From the NCBI GenBank assembly GCA_030267565.1, contig BRXU01000042.1, forward strand, positions 527,001-591,000: DNA of 64,000 bases, in the 5' to 3' direction. Shown one piece after another: positions 10,233 to 21,809 of the stretch. Within the stretch, counting starts at the first letter, position 1, and each line of letters opens with the position of its first letter. The position numbers were made by a program, and so were the translations under genes. The notes under the pieces were generated by a model, which was given only the letters and a program-made list of their open reading frames with translations, was not told the DNA's origin and ran no database searches. The DNA is from Pleodorina starrii. Its lineage: Eukaryota; Chlorophyta; Chlorophyceae; Chlamydomonadales; Volvocaceae.

Positions 10233-11203
10233 CACGGATACGCACTTGGCCCACTTAAGCCGCACAGCACGATCACTACGCATATCGCAGCGTTAGTTAG
10301 CAGATGCACTTGCACCAGATTTGTATGCAGTTCCTACTTTGCAAGACATGCACAAGTTTGAATGCGCAAGTTCGTACACAACCCCAGATGGGCGCCAGTC
10401 CTTAACCAGCGGTCACGCCAGCGGCCACACCTGCAAACCGGACATCGAACTGCTGCTGGATTGTATCCGCTACAACCCTCGTAATGCTGTGGGTGGCGCC
10501 TTTCGACTTTGCTGCACCAGTGGCCGCCTTGGTCGGGATGCATCTGCAGAAAAGGTCCTCCGGCCGGGCACCGGACAGAGCGCCGACCTTGTTGACCTGA
10601 AAGTGAAGGTCACTGGCACCTTCCACGGCTTAAAACCACCGCCCCTTGATGACGTGCGACTCAACACGGAAAACTTTACCGTGACGATCCCTCCAGTCTT
10701 GATCCTCAATCTCCTCGCATGCCTTCACCAGCATGAGGCGGTACGACAATGGGATGTCGGCGTCGGCGTACGTATTTCAAGGCAACGACTTCACCCTCGG
10801 CGAGGACGGGCGCTGCGGCCGCTTGCTGCTGCTGCTGCTCTGCCGCGTCAGCGGCGTGCAACACGTGGGTTTCCCAGGCACCAGTCTGCTCACGTCCAGA
10901 GCAGTCCTCTTGTCCTACGCCGCTGATGCCCGCAGCGTCATAGCGACAGAAGCGACAGTAGCAGCTGAGCATCCGGACGGCGACATGTCCCGTAGACACA
11001 CCAGAGCGAACAGAGTGGATCTTCAGCGTCTGCGGCACTGGCCTCGCACCCTGTACGACGTTGCTGCGCTCAACCTGCAGAGCTATCCCAGTTGTCCAAT
11101 GAGGATCGTCTGGAAGGTTCTGTGTTGCGGATGGTGCCCAGAGGAGAATGGGGCCATACCGTACAACTGTAACAATCTCTCTCTCTCTCAACCTGCAGCT
11201 CGT

Positions 11204-13511
11204 TGTCAGGGTAAATCAGCGTCACTGAGAAACTGGCGTCGGGCAATGTCAGTTGAATCCGTTAGCGAGGCGGTTGGCGACTAAGTGCAAGCGCAAACCG
11301 TTATTGCTGTGGAAGCCGCATTTTTTGTCTTTGTGAGCATCCTGGATGTGGCTTTACGACGACTACGTCGGAGCTTTGATAGGATGGCTCTAGGGACGTC
11401 GCCTGTGTTGTGTCGGAGGGGCCTTATGAGCTGGCCCTGTATCAGTCCGAGAGGGCGCTGTTAGCGTCACCTTGAGGCATTGTCTGCTTGCAGCTATGCA
11501 GGGGTTACCCTACCCCGTAGAGCCCTAGGCTCTCGGGCGTTGTTTGTAGTGTGGTAGAATGTAGTTTTGGCGCCATGGACCTCGGCCGCCGGCCGGCTCT
11601 GCTGCTCATCCTGTAACTAGTCCGTCTGAGCTTTGCCAATGTGGACTCTGGACCTAGCCAAACAGCACGGTCGCCTCGCGGCTCATCAACGGCAGCCGTG
11701 GCGCTGGGGGACGCCTCAATGCCGCCTCTGCTGCTCGACACTCGTCGCTTCCACCGCCGTCTTCTGCCTACTTCCTGAGACCTTCCGACAGTCAGCGTGC
11801 CCATCAGATGCTCCTTCCGTTTAGCCGTATCATGGACGTCACCGCGGCAGTGGGGAGGCGCCCAGCGGGCGACGATCGACGACATCGTCCGTCCTCCTCG
11901 GCCTCCCTCCCCTGTGCGCCACTGCTTTGCCTCAAGGTGGTGGTTCTAACCCACCGTTTCTACTCATTGTGACGTCAGAAGAAGCTTTCGATGGGCATCG
12001 CGTGAACATTGTCGGAGCAAGCATGCGGACCAAGTTCTTGATCGAAGCGCGATGCCGGCCGCCGAAGTAAGCTGGTGATATAGTGTTTTACAGACGGCGA
12101 ATTTGGCTTACAGTATGCAGCAGAGCTTGGCTTGTTGCCTTGGCATGTCGTGGAAGTTGTTTTGCGCAGTAATACGCGGTGTTTAGGTAGATTACTGATG
12201 TTATCAGTTGTGTGCGCAAAGTCTATTGTTTTGTTTTGATGATATCTGCGATGCCGCTTCGAGCACACTCATGATGGCCCGTGGGCCGTTACATTTCAAC
12301 CGTCGTTGCCGGCCCAACGGTTCCCGCCGTCCGATACGCGAGTGTCCAGCACTGTCCAGCATGCCGCGTTTAGTACTGCGCACTGCCGCTTTCAGCTCAC
12401 CCTCGCGTCTGCGTGTTGAGCCGAAGCGAAGCAACGAGGTCGGATATCTGGCCGTACACTAACTATCAACGCCTCGTTCCATCATATCAAATTAAATGCC
12501 GTAGCAAAGCCCGCGCCATTAAAGAGCGACTAATGGGCACGCCCGGTATGTTTGGGGGGATGGGTTGGCTGCCCGAGACTAAGCCACTGACGTACACTCT
12601 CCTGTAGCCGGATCTGTGATTTCCTTGTTTGCAGTCGGCGCGCTTTTCAGCCCGACATGCTTTATCGCTGGAACTCCTCCGCCTGTCGTGCTGGGGGGGG
12701 ACTGGTGCGCGCCGCTTGCCGCAGTGCAGCGTAGTAGCTGGCGCCCTTCGTATCGCCCGTCGGCAGCCCCACCCATTGAGAGAGAGTGCCTCGCGTTCGT
12801 TTCACAGCCGTCGCAGTCGTTTGTTTTGAAGGTGAATACGTCAAGTGATGCTGTCGCCGGCCTGTCCTTGGCCTGAACTGCTGGCGCCCTTCGGTCCTGC
12901 GTATCCAGCGCGCCGCAATTAGTATTTCGCACGGCAGCATTCCTGCCCGTCCTCACGACATGCGTGTTGAGTTATGGCAAAGTTTGGTGGTCGTGCATCT
13001 GGCCGTACAATGTCTTTCGACGCCTCGTTAAATCAAATCACATTAAATGCCGCAGCAAAGCCCGGCGTTTAATCAAATCACAATAAATGCCGTAGCAAAG
13101 CCCGCGCCACTAAAGAGCGACTAATGGGCACGCACGGCTTGGGGGAATGGGTTGGCTGCCCGAGACTAAGCCGTTGACATACCCGTGCCGGTAGCCAGAT
13201 CGCGACTCCTTTGCTTGCTGTCGGCGCGCTTCAACCCGACATTCTTTATTGCCGGGGCTTTTTCCCGCCTGTCGTGCTTGGAGGGACGGTGCGCGCCGTG
13301 TGCCGTACAGTGCAGTCACTGGCTCCGTTCGCTCCGTAGGTTTTCGTGCCATATAAGGCATAGCATGCGTGTCTTCAGTTGTACCCCGTTGCACGGCTCG
13401 GCGCCTTCGTTCGTTCATCCCTAGCCCGCTTTGCTAGCAAGCTTCGGTCTGGGGGGGGAGTGAGGCGCCTACGTGGCCGAACCGTCCCACCGACGGCCGT
13501 TTACCCTGACA
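11204..13511. mobile_element. TIR transposon, long copy of a tandem dimer
   Basis: It starts TGTCAGGGTAAATCAGCG and ends CGTTTACCCTGACA, giving 12-bp perfect TIRs. About 720 bp at its left end and 52 bp at its right end recur in the short copy at 13514-14293. The extra ~1.5 kb in between holds a diverged tandem duplication. No transposase is seen. With the short copy it forms a unit bounded by TCGT at 11200-11203 and 14294-14297. Confidence 0.8.
12340..13330. repeat. Diverged ~590-bp tandem duplication
   Basis: 12490-12720 and 13085-13310 share AAATGCCGTAGCAAAGCCCG, GAGCGACTAATGGGCACGC and GGTTGGCTGCCCGAGACTAA. Flanking sequence (TGCGTGTTGAG, ATCTGGCCGTACA) is also repeated. It has no coding content that I recognise. 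Confidence 0.7.
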
Positions 13512-13513
13512 GC

Positions 13514-14293
13514 TGTCAGGGTAAATCAGCGTCACTGAGAAACTGGCGTCGGGCAATGTCAGTTGAATCCGTTAGCGAGGCGGTTGGCGACTAAGTGCAA
13601 GCGCAAACCGTTATTGCTGTGGAAGCCGCATTTTTTGTCTTTGTGAGCATCCTGTATGTGGCTTTACGACGACTACGTCGGAGCTTTGATAGGATGGCTC
13701 TAGGGACGTCGCCTGTGTTGTGTCGGAGGGGCCTTATGAGCTGGCCCTGCATCAGTCCGAGAGGGCGCTGTTAGCGTCACCTTGAGGCATTGTCTGCTTG
13801 CAGCTATGCAGGGGTTACCCTACCCCGTAGAGCCCTAGGCTCTCGGGCGTTGTTTGTAGTGTGGTAGAATGTAGTTTTGGCGCCATGGACCTCGGCCGCC
13901 GGCCGGCTCTGCTGCTCATCCTGTAACTAGTCCGTCTGAGCTTTGCCAATGTGGACTCTGGACCTAGCCAAACAGCACGGTCGCCTCGCGGCTCATCAAC
14001 GGCAGCCGTGGCGCTGGGGGACGCCTCAATGCCGCCTCTGCTGCTCGACACTCGTCGCTTCCGCCGCCGTCTTCTGCCTACTTCCTGAGACCTTCCGACA
14101 GTCAGCGTGCCCATCAGATGCTCCTTCCGTTTAGCTGTATCATGGCCGTCACCGCGGCAGTGGGGAGGCGCCCTGCGGGCGATCGATCGACGACATCGTC
14201 CGTCCTCCTCGGCCTCCCTCCCTTGTGCGCCATTGCTTTTAGTGAGGCGCCTACGTGGCCGAACCATCCCACCGACGGCCGTTTACCCTGACA
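13514..14293. mobile_element. TIR transposon, 780-bp internally deleted copy
   Basis: Same ends as the long copy, separated from it by the two bases GC, so the junction is a 26-bp palindrome (13500-13525). Its right end cuts exon 8 of the antisense transposase-like gene. The 4-bp TCGT duplication brackets the dimer rather than each monomer. Confidence 0.82.
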
Positions 14294-15810
14294 TCGTCCG
14301 GTGTGAGATTGTAGAACACGCGCGCCTTGATTCGAACACCATCGCCCTCGCCACTTAGCAGCTCCTGTGATGCCGGCACCTGTGTTTTGCGGACGACACA
14401 GGGATAGACGTGTAAAGACATAGCAGGTGTGACATTTGTACGTGTCACGGGTTACATGGGCACGGGTCGGAGGCAGCGTAACCAACACCTATTCCATAAG
14501 CTGGCTAGACAAACAACTTACGTACCGTCAGATGCGTCATGGCGAACTCGACGATTTCCTCCACCGTTTTGAATAGAACCCCTCCCGTCCGCCGCAGTTC
14601 ATCGTTAATGGCGCGCTTTACGATGCCACCCTCGGAGTCGTGAAGGCCCTTGCCATGGCTCGCCTCCGTGAAGTCTTGCTGTACGAAGATGCCACTTGCT
14701 TCGTACCTGCACGACATGAGGAAAGGGTGGAATGGTGGACGAGGTGAGTGAAATGCATGGCGCCTGACTCCGATGTACGTGCGCAATGTCAGATTGTTGG
14801 GTATTGATGTTAAAGGCCATCAGCGTTCATGTCGGCCGCGGCATAAGGCACACATGTCGGCCGCATCGTAACGTGCATATATCAACTGGCGTAACCCTGC
14901 AAATTAAAAGCCTTTCTACTCGCCTAGCGTTTCGGCACCCTCCTTGCTGGTCCCATTCATACCATGAACCATTACTTACCACTGACTGGTCAGTGCGAAG
15001 GAGTCGGCGCACTTGAACTGGGTGGCACAGTTGTCTGACCATCTGAACCAGACACGGACCTGGTTACGCAGCCCAGGGTACCTGTAAGAGGTCAGGGGAC
15101 GTTCAGGGACACTTCACCAAGAACGGAAAGAGAAACAGCGAGCATCATACGCCATGCCGTATACCCAGCGATAAGGTTTATGGAAAGCCTTGCTTACCGG
15201 TCAGATAGGTTTTGTAAGACACGTTTGTACGCCAGGTTTACGAACGCCGCGTCTTGCGTGGGGTCGCTGCTGAAAAAGAAGTGTGTCTCCACCATCTGCT
15301 GGCCCGGATCTGTACACAGATAATAAGTAACACACGCAGTCCTTACATTGCCCGCGTGTGGGTAACACGCACACAGCAGGTAACGCGCGCACATCAGCGT
15401 CAGACCTAGGTTCTTAATTTGGATACTTGCCTGGTGGGAGGCGAAGGTAGACCACCACCACAAGCAGAGTCAGCGTCCAGCCACACCAGTGCATGGCTTG
15501 CACTTCGTTGTCGTAGGCGAGCTTTAACTTCTCCGAGAAGTCCGCGCTGCTAACCAACTCGTGACTAAGCTGGTTGGCCTCGTCGGAGGCCAAATGCCAC
15601 TGAGCGCGCTGCCAGGTCTTGCGAAAGTGATGGGGAGCAAAGGTTTCAAATTGGTCACACAATCGCTTTACGGCGGCGGGAAGGGATTCAGTGACAGTGA
15701 CGTACTCCGACTGCCCCTCGCGGTCAGATCCGGCAGGAGCCTTGCGCTCCTGTCGATATGACACCTCGCCGGATTCCTGTTATTGGGAAGCGAAGGGCAC
15801 ACAGAAGGCA

Positions 15811-17493
15811 GCCCTATAGCAGTCAAACCGCCCTTAAGGGCAAAATATGGCCTTACGGTGTGCCCTTAAGGTCCAACCGCCCTAGCATGTTCAACGCCAA
15901 AACGTGTTTGGAAATAATTATTTATGCTTATTAAGCAGTATAAAATCAATAGCCGCAGAAAAGCAGACCTCCCAAGTCAAATCCGTTCACATGCCTTGGT
16001 CACCCGTCCGGTCACAGTATTTTTGGTGTTGTCTTGTTGCATTTTGTACTTATACTAAGTAGTGCATATAAATACTCCAGCTTGGCTGATTGAAAGTGTC
16101 CTAACCTTAGTCGGTCTGAAGGGCAACCATGGTTGCCCTCCTCCAGCGTTCATAGTGAAGGTCACGAGTTTTGAAGGACGATGTCTAGGTTATCAATATG
16201 AACAGTATTAACTGTATTGGCGAGTACTGCAGCAGCTGCGGAAGCGACTTCGCGGAAATGGTTGTGCAGCTTGCCGCGGGAATAGTTGCCTTTTGTACTT
16301 TAATAGTAAGTAATGCATACAAAGACTTCAGTTTGGCAGATTGTAAGTGTCATCACCTTAGTCGGCCCGAAGGGCAACCATGGTTGCCCTCCTCCAGCGT
16401 TCATAGCGAAGGCCGCGTTCTTAAAGGACGATGCCCAGGCTATTAGTATGAACAATTTGACTATATTGGCGAGTATTCTCAGAGGCCATTTTTGCGTCGC
16501 CTGAAGCCGCCTAGAGCGCGTACGGCATCCATGTTCGGGCTGGCTTAATGCAAACCATGCGTAACTGGTTAAATTTATACACTGGCTTATAGAAAATAAT
16601 GACACAGACAACATGGTTCCTGCATTACAAGATACCTTGCGCGTGTGCGAAGGTCTGACCGCGGCAACAACCGGTCAGCGCTTCACCTTGGCAGCCCACA
16701 CACCTCACCGAGTTCGATACAACGCTGATAATGTTGCAAGGTCATGCTCAAGGTAAGTCACGAGTCGTTAGCGTCGTCGGCAGGCCCGGTTACTGCTCGC
16801 CCAGGAGTGCTTGCGTTGGCACCGGCGAACGCTTGCCCAACGTGCAACCGCAACTATATAGAAGTTGCAAAATAAGATTTAAAGTATTGGCGATGTAAAT
16901 GATGTCTAGCCTTTATCGGAACTGTTATGTTTTGTGTTCCACTCCAATCCAATTGTGCTGACCATGTATGGCGAATCGCTAAATCTTATCCTGTTGTTAA
17001 TTGCAACTCGCAGGCTGCACGTGTAGGCTTGGACACATGCTCAGGCGGCCTGGGTGGCGAGCAGCTCGGAGCTAGCGGCCTGGCGTGGACTCCCTGGACA
17101 TGGCGCGTCGTGGCGCTAGCGGCCGGGAGCGGACTTGGCTGTCAGCGGCTCGCTGAAAATTTTCTTTCAAGTGCGTACGGGCTTCGCTTCTCGGGACGAG
17201 AAAACTTCGCGTTCGCAAGCCTTAACATCCCAGCAGCCTCTAAGGGTACTCGTCGCATACGGTGGTTTTTACCGCCATATAACTCTGGACAGGGTTCTGT
17301 GCGTAGTATCGTCCGTATGGGGGCTGTATGGGCCCTAAGGGCGCCCCTACGGGCTGTATAGTCCGTATGTGAGCTGTATGGGCCCTAAGGGGGACCTTAA
17401 GTGAACCGGGCCTTAAGGGCTAAGGCCTCCTGGACGTATGGTACATATGTGAAGCCCTTAGTGACCTTAAGGGCATTTTGACTGCTATAGGGC
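15811..17493. mobile_element. 1.68-kb TIR element in intron of the transposase-like gene
   Basis: GCCCTATAGCAGTCAAA at 15811 recurs inverted at 17477-17493, and the similarity extends through CCCTTAAGG words, about 30 bp with a few mismatches. CAG flanks both sides (15809-15811, 17493-17495) and may be a short target duplication. No ORF is supported. Confidence 0.68.
16045..16490. repeat. ~250-bp tandem duplication with a perfect palindrome
   Basis: Two units share CCTCCTCCAGCGTTCATAG and AGGACGATG. Each contains GGGCAACCATGGTTGCCC, an 18-bp perfect palindrome (16122-16139 and 16373-16390). Confidence 0.75.
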
Positions 17494-18119
17494 AGATTAG
17501 ACACATTACTCGGTAAGTTGCGCATACCAACCAACCGACCGAACACAATCGATGATTGCTGCTGGCGTTCGTAAAGCACGTTACGCCACCCGATTACCGG
17601 GTGGACACTGTACAAGAAGTTGGCAATCAGATAGATGTAACTACCTACCCTGTAGTGCGTGTAGTCGTCTTCCGTGTACCAGGCGAGTTTTCGAATGCCA
17701 CAAGAACCACACGACCCGTCAAGGCACGCAGGGGCGGGGACCAACTCGTCTCCAAAGTAGCAAAAGGAAGCCTTCGAAAGCGTGTCGACGGTAAGCTCTG
17801 ATGGGACCTCGTCGACGCGCCGGAGCCTTTTGAGGTGTGACTCGGGTGCAACGAGGCGTCGTTGCCGATTCAGGGCCTCAAGCAGGTACGAGAAGTTCGT
17901 ACATGTTACACAGACACAAGTGCGCCTCTTCTTCGCCTGTGCATAATATAGGGAGGGAATACTTAGCGCGGAGTAATCACGCAAGCGAGTGCGCCGGCAG
18001 CAGTGGAGTGCGCCGGCACCACAGCAAACCACACAACCGACTCATATCATCGACCCCACTGACGACGGAGACCCTTCAACTCAGGCTGCCGCAGGACTAA
18101 GCCGAAACCCTCTTACCTG

Positions 18120-19266
18120 ACAAGGAGTTGGTGTCGGCTTCCTTGAAGCCGGAAAAAGGGCGGGGCCCCGTTCAATCCGTACGGGTTAAGTTGAGTGCGA
18201 GGGCGAAAGTGTGGACAGTCCTGCTGATATATAGCCAGAGCTTTATTCCCGAAATGCCTGCTTGCGGAGTCGTCAGCAAGGCCTGCCGGCGCCGCGCGAA
18301 TCACGTCATCCCGCCGGGTGCATGAGCGCATCGACCGAAATACGGCATCATTTCCAAAGCGAGCGGCGAGGGCGTCAACTGTGAGAGTGTCCTGACAGTC
18401 CTGCTGATAGGCAGCCAGAGCTTTATATCTGAAATGCCTGCGGCTTCAGCAATCCGACCCATGTTTAGCATCGCGCGCCGTCTCGGCACTGTGCAACTCT
18501 TCCGGCCAGCGCATTGGCTGAAGTTACTTGACAGTAGACATGGAGTGTATCATTTACACATCACGCAGGCTGACTTGACAATAGAAGGACAGCGGAACTG
18601 CTTGCGAGGGTTGATTGCGACGACGTGCAGTTGCCGACGAGAGTGCACAGGCTTCGCTACTGAGGTATTCGCCGTAGAGGAGGCTTGAATGCTTTAACAT
18701 TAGGACAGGGATTCCCTAGGTTGCCGACTGGACTTGTTGGGCGGCCCGCAGAAGACTGCCGCATCGTGTGTGCAATTTGCGTCTTGGCGTCCAAAAACCA
18801 GCAGTTTGCCCCTCATGGTTTGCTCCTTGCAACCTTTGTCATATAAGTGTGCGTCAAGTCTGTCGGACCGGCAAGCAGAGCTGCTGTGGTGTGTTCGCGG
18901 GAAGATTGTTCGCAATGCAAACATATTTGGTCGCCGAAACGAAGATTCGTTTCACGCCGTCATGTCATAATTCCAGTTCGAGAAATGATGGAGCTTCTGG
19001 AATTAATTATAGGCCGAGAGGCGTTGGTTTGACCTCGGCCTCGGTCCATGGAGACTGCCAAACTGGCTTTTACTCATACGAGGTTGGGTTCCTATAATAA
19101 ATTTACCATGCAATAAAGAACGTAATATTTTACTTATGGAGTCTTTCCGTTGGCCGAAATTCTGCACTTACGCTTTTACATTAGACATCAGACAGTGCAG
19201 GCACGGACATGGGCAATCCTACAGGGCGGGGCCCCCCCGGGCGCTTCGCGCTGGGGCCCCGCCCAA
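18120..19266 (+). mobile_element. 1.15-kb dispersed element, copy 1 of 3, inside exon 2
   Basis: Related copies lie inverted at 42066-43068 and direct at 55009-55945. One end reads ACAAGG(A/G)GTTGGTGTCGG. The other is a GC-rich hairpin-like GGGGCCCCGCCCAAAAA. It interrupts the antisense transposase-like exon just after KPKWIEP and three bases before its splice donor. No shared ORF is recognisable, so it is probably non-autonomous. This copy has an extra ~178-bp internal duplication (18215 and 18390). Confidence 0.75.
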
Positions 19267-20109
19267 AAAGGCTCAATCCACTTTGGCTTATGCCTCACGA
19301 ACAGCCCATAGCTGACATGAAAGCGGGTAGGGTGTTGCAGTAGATAAGCCCTGTATAAGGTGCGGTAGGTCTGCTGAACGTAGCGCCGCTGTACGTAATC
19401 AAAACGGTTCCCAAGCTTTGCAGAGTTGTCACTCTGATGCTTCACAGTGACTAAATCCTTCTGGTTCGCGGATGCTATGCTGTTCTTAAACCAGAAAGCG
19501 CGCAACTTCAGTATTACTTCACCGGCGGCCCGGTCGCTGCGCTGCACGTTACGGTGAGGAGCGTAGGCACGGGTGTCCGCCTGGCTGAGGAGGTTCACGT
19601 TGCGGGCAGCACCCTCCCTAATAGCCTTGGCCTTGAAGCCTAGACGCCTGCTAACTGCAGCCTTGTTACCGTGCACACCAGTAACGGACGGTCCTGATAC
19701 ACACAATTCAAATGGCAGGCAGGGGACAATGGGCGAGGTGTGAACTTAGAATAGGACCGTGTGCGAAATTACCCAAACCATCAAAATCAGCTGACACGCA
19801 CGCACCGGATACTGCAGTAGCGATCGTAGTCCACGCAAGCTTTTTATCCTTATCCTGACCTCCCGAAACCTTAAGTACCTCCAGAGATGTGCGCAGAGAG
19901 TCGCACACCGCGCGATCGACCTTGACTGTGGTAAACTCCTCGGGAAGGTTAGGAAGATTCCTCTTGTCAAGGGACACAGTTAATACGTGACGGAGCTCTG
20001 CCTCAGTCAGCTGTTTCAAAGACTCGCAACACGCTTGCGATGCTGGCGTATTCTCGGTAAGGTTAGCGGACATCCTACTTCATACCTGATCGGCTATAAC
20101 CATGCCTGC

Positions 20110-20118
20110 ACTTATAGA
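20110..20118 (-). promoter_or_regulatory. Candidate TATA box of the transposase-like gene
   Basis: On the minus strand CTATAAGTG lies about 40 bp upstream of the inferred ATG at 20073, downstream of the E2F-type cluster. Confidence 0.45.
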
Positions 20119-20180
20119 CGAGACGGCGCGGTTATTTGGAGGGATACGGTAACACCGTTGGCGGCATACGTACGCGTTAC

Positions 20181-20274
20181 GTTGGGCGCCAAACGTTGGG
20201 CGCCAAACGCACGTTGGGCGCCAAACGCACGTTGGGCGCCAAACGTTGGGCGCCAAAAACTTGGGCGCGAAAGA
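20181..20274 (-). promoter_or_regulatory. Cluster of six E2F-type sites
   Basis: The plus strand has five copies of TTGGGCGCCAAA and one TTGGGCGCGAAA. Read on the minus strand these contain TTTGGCGC five times and TTTCGCGC once, both exact matches to the E2F/DP consensus TTTSSCGC. They lie 108-200 bp upstream of the leftward ATG and ~800 bp upstream of the rightward one. S-phase-linked transcription is an inference. Confidence 0.65.
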
Positions 20275-20895
20275 AGATTACCGCTCGCAATCAACGGTGA
20301 TTTACTCAATTCATATGATGTCACTTTGGAAGCTATGGCAAATGCCTGGCGGAAAGGTGGCATTTTTGGCAAAGGGCGGGTGGCAGATAGATTGTGGCAG
20401 ATAGAATGTGGCAGATCGTCAAAAGTTTGTCATGGCCTGCAATCCCTTGTCCAAAAGATTTAGAATATTAGCAACTTTAATATAGCTTTCATTTTCGGAA
20501 AGTGTCTGCATAGAATGCGTACGCGTAGCATTGTATGGCAGATGTATGGCGGATGTATGTATGGCGGATGGCGGATCCTGGCGGATCGTGGCCGATGGCC
20601 AATCCTGGCCAATGGCCGGTGGCTGAAACCAGTGACCTATATGCAATTGGCAAAGGTGTTTCATCCAATACATTCTCTGAAACTTTTGCAGCTTTAGCAA
20701 TTACAACACAGAACTCAACATGCAGGATTGGATGCCTGCTTTTGAGAAATGGCGTTTAGTTGGCATATATGGAAGATGGCCTAATACTTTTGGCAGATGA
20801 CAGATACAGTGACGTAATGGCAGTTGACGAATGGCAGAACATCACGAGTACCTTCATGCGGTTACGGACGTACATGTTGTATACGGACCTACGTA
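20275..20895. other. Central control region between divergent genes
   Basis: No ORF is supported. The words TGGCAGATAGA, TGGCGGAT and TGGCCAAT recur many times between 20380 and 20640, forming a degenerate short-period repeat. Confidence 0.5.
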
Positions 20896-20898
20896 TGG

Positions 20899-20906
20899 TA
20901 TATAAA
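20899..20906 (+). promoter_or_regulatory. Candidate TATA box of the rightward gene
   Basis: TATATAAA lies 161 bp before the ATG at 21067, which would give a ~130-nt leader. Confidence 0.5.
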
Positions 20907-21389
20907 CCTGGATCCCCTCTTATAAATCGACGCTTACCTGTCAGAGGCTATTGGTTTCCCGTGCTGCTGCCACAGCGCCGCCGGTTCCCCTGCCACGCAG
21001 TCTTGTGAAGTAAATTCGGCCACCAGGCCGACCTCGTGCGTCTATTGGGGACTTGCTTGCGTTGTCATGAAAAATACGCGCGGCCGCAGGGCTGCGGCCG
21101 CGGCTGCTGTTGTGGCCAAACCAGCCGCCCCTCAACCCGCAGCGGCGCCCGCGCCCTCGACGACAACTGGAGGTGGCCGTCCGGTGGCGGTCAGACCACG
21201 TAAGTTTGAAAGACCTTGAGATAATGCCGTGCTTGCATGTTTTTGGTTGATTGAGGTAACCCAACGTACCCGCAGGCAACTACTGCACTACCAGAGGTGG
21301 AGTGATTGGATGCCCCAACGAGGGCTGTAAGTTCAACCGTTCCGACGAGTTCGGCGAGCCAAACCCAGCGTGGGGTGGCACGCTGTTCA

Positions 21390-21809
21390 AGAAAGAAAAA
21401 GAAAGAAAGTTTACACTGGACCGTAAGCCCGAGCGTGGGTTAAGGGAACAGACTGATGCCTCTTCGGCGGGTACTTTCAGCCCATTACCGCGGTGACCGC
21501 CTTTTTGACTAAGATGGGTTGCTTCTCCCACCCACTCCGTGTCTGGGCTCCGTCTCACTCGGATCACATCTGGGTACCCGCACGCACTTTTCCCAGATAT
21601 GCCAGACACATCATTGTTGAACATTCAACCGTAATGAGTTCTACCAGTGCAGGGGACAGGGACATGGCTATAGAGCCATGCGATCACCTGCTGTTCGTTC
21701 CCACACCAGGGCCCCCATCGGTCACCCAGCCCTCTGCGAAGGCCGGGATCGAACTGGTGATCTCTCGGTTACCAATTTAGTGCCCTAACTCTCAGGCACT
21801 CCTAGGGGA
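21390..21809 (-). mobile_element. tRNA-derived SINE inserted in an exon
   Basis: About 420 bp flanked by exact 14-bp duplications TGGCACGCTGTTCA (21376-21389 and 21810-21823). Read on the minus strand it starts with a tRNA-like head: an A-box-like TGCCTGAGAGTTAGGGC (about 21785-21801) and a B box AGTTCGATCCC (21744-21754). It ends in a pyrimidine-rich TTTCTTTCTTTTTC tail. The layout matches RNA polymerase III-driven SINEs copied by a partner LINE. Confidence 0.85.

Larger units (their letters stand above)
10402..20073 (-). pseudogene. Transposase-like gene, multi-exon, broken by insertions
   Basis: Exons inferred from frame and splice sites are 20073-19806, 19693-19267 plus 18119-18117, 17936-17649, 15776-15431, 15309-15198, 15081-14980, 14706-14526, 14379-14294 plus 11203-11193, and 11073 onward to a stop near 10402 (last exons uncertain). 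In order the product shows RYVQQTYRTLYRAY and KPKWIEP, a Cys pair CVCVTC, zinc-ribbon-like CLDGSCGSCG, WQRAQWHL, an acidic DFSEK followed by NEVQAMHW, METHFFF-like VETHFFFSSD, WSDNCATQFK, SHGKGLHDSEGG, and CYCRFC. D-FSE, SDN and HGKG-GG blocks in this order suggest an RNase H-like (DDE-type) catalytic core, but I cannot name the superfamily. Intron 4 uses a GC donor (CAG|GCAAGT). Two exons are split by mobile elements, so this copy is presumably dead. Confidence 0.72.
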
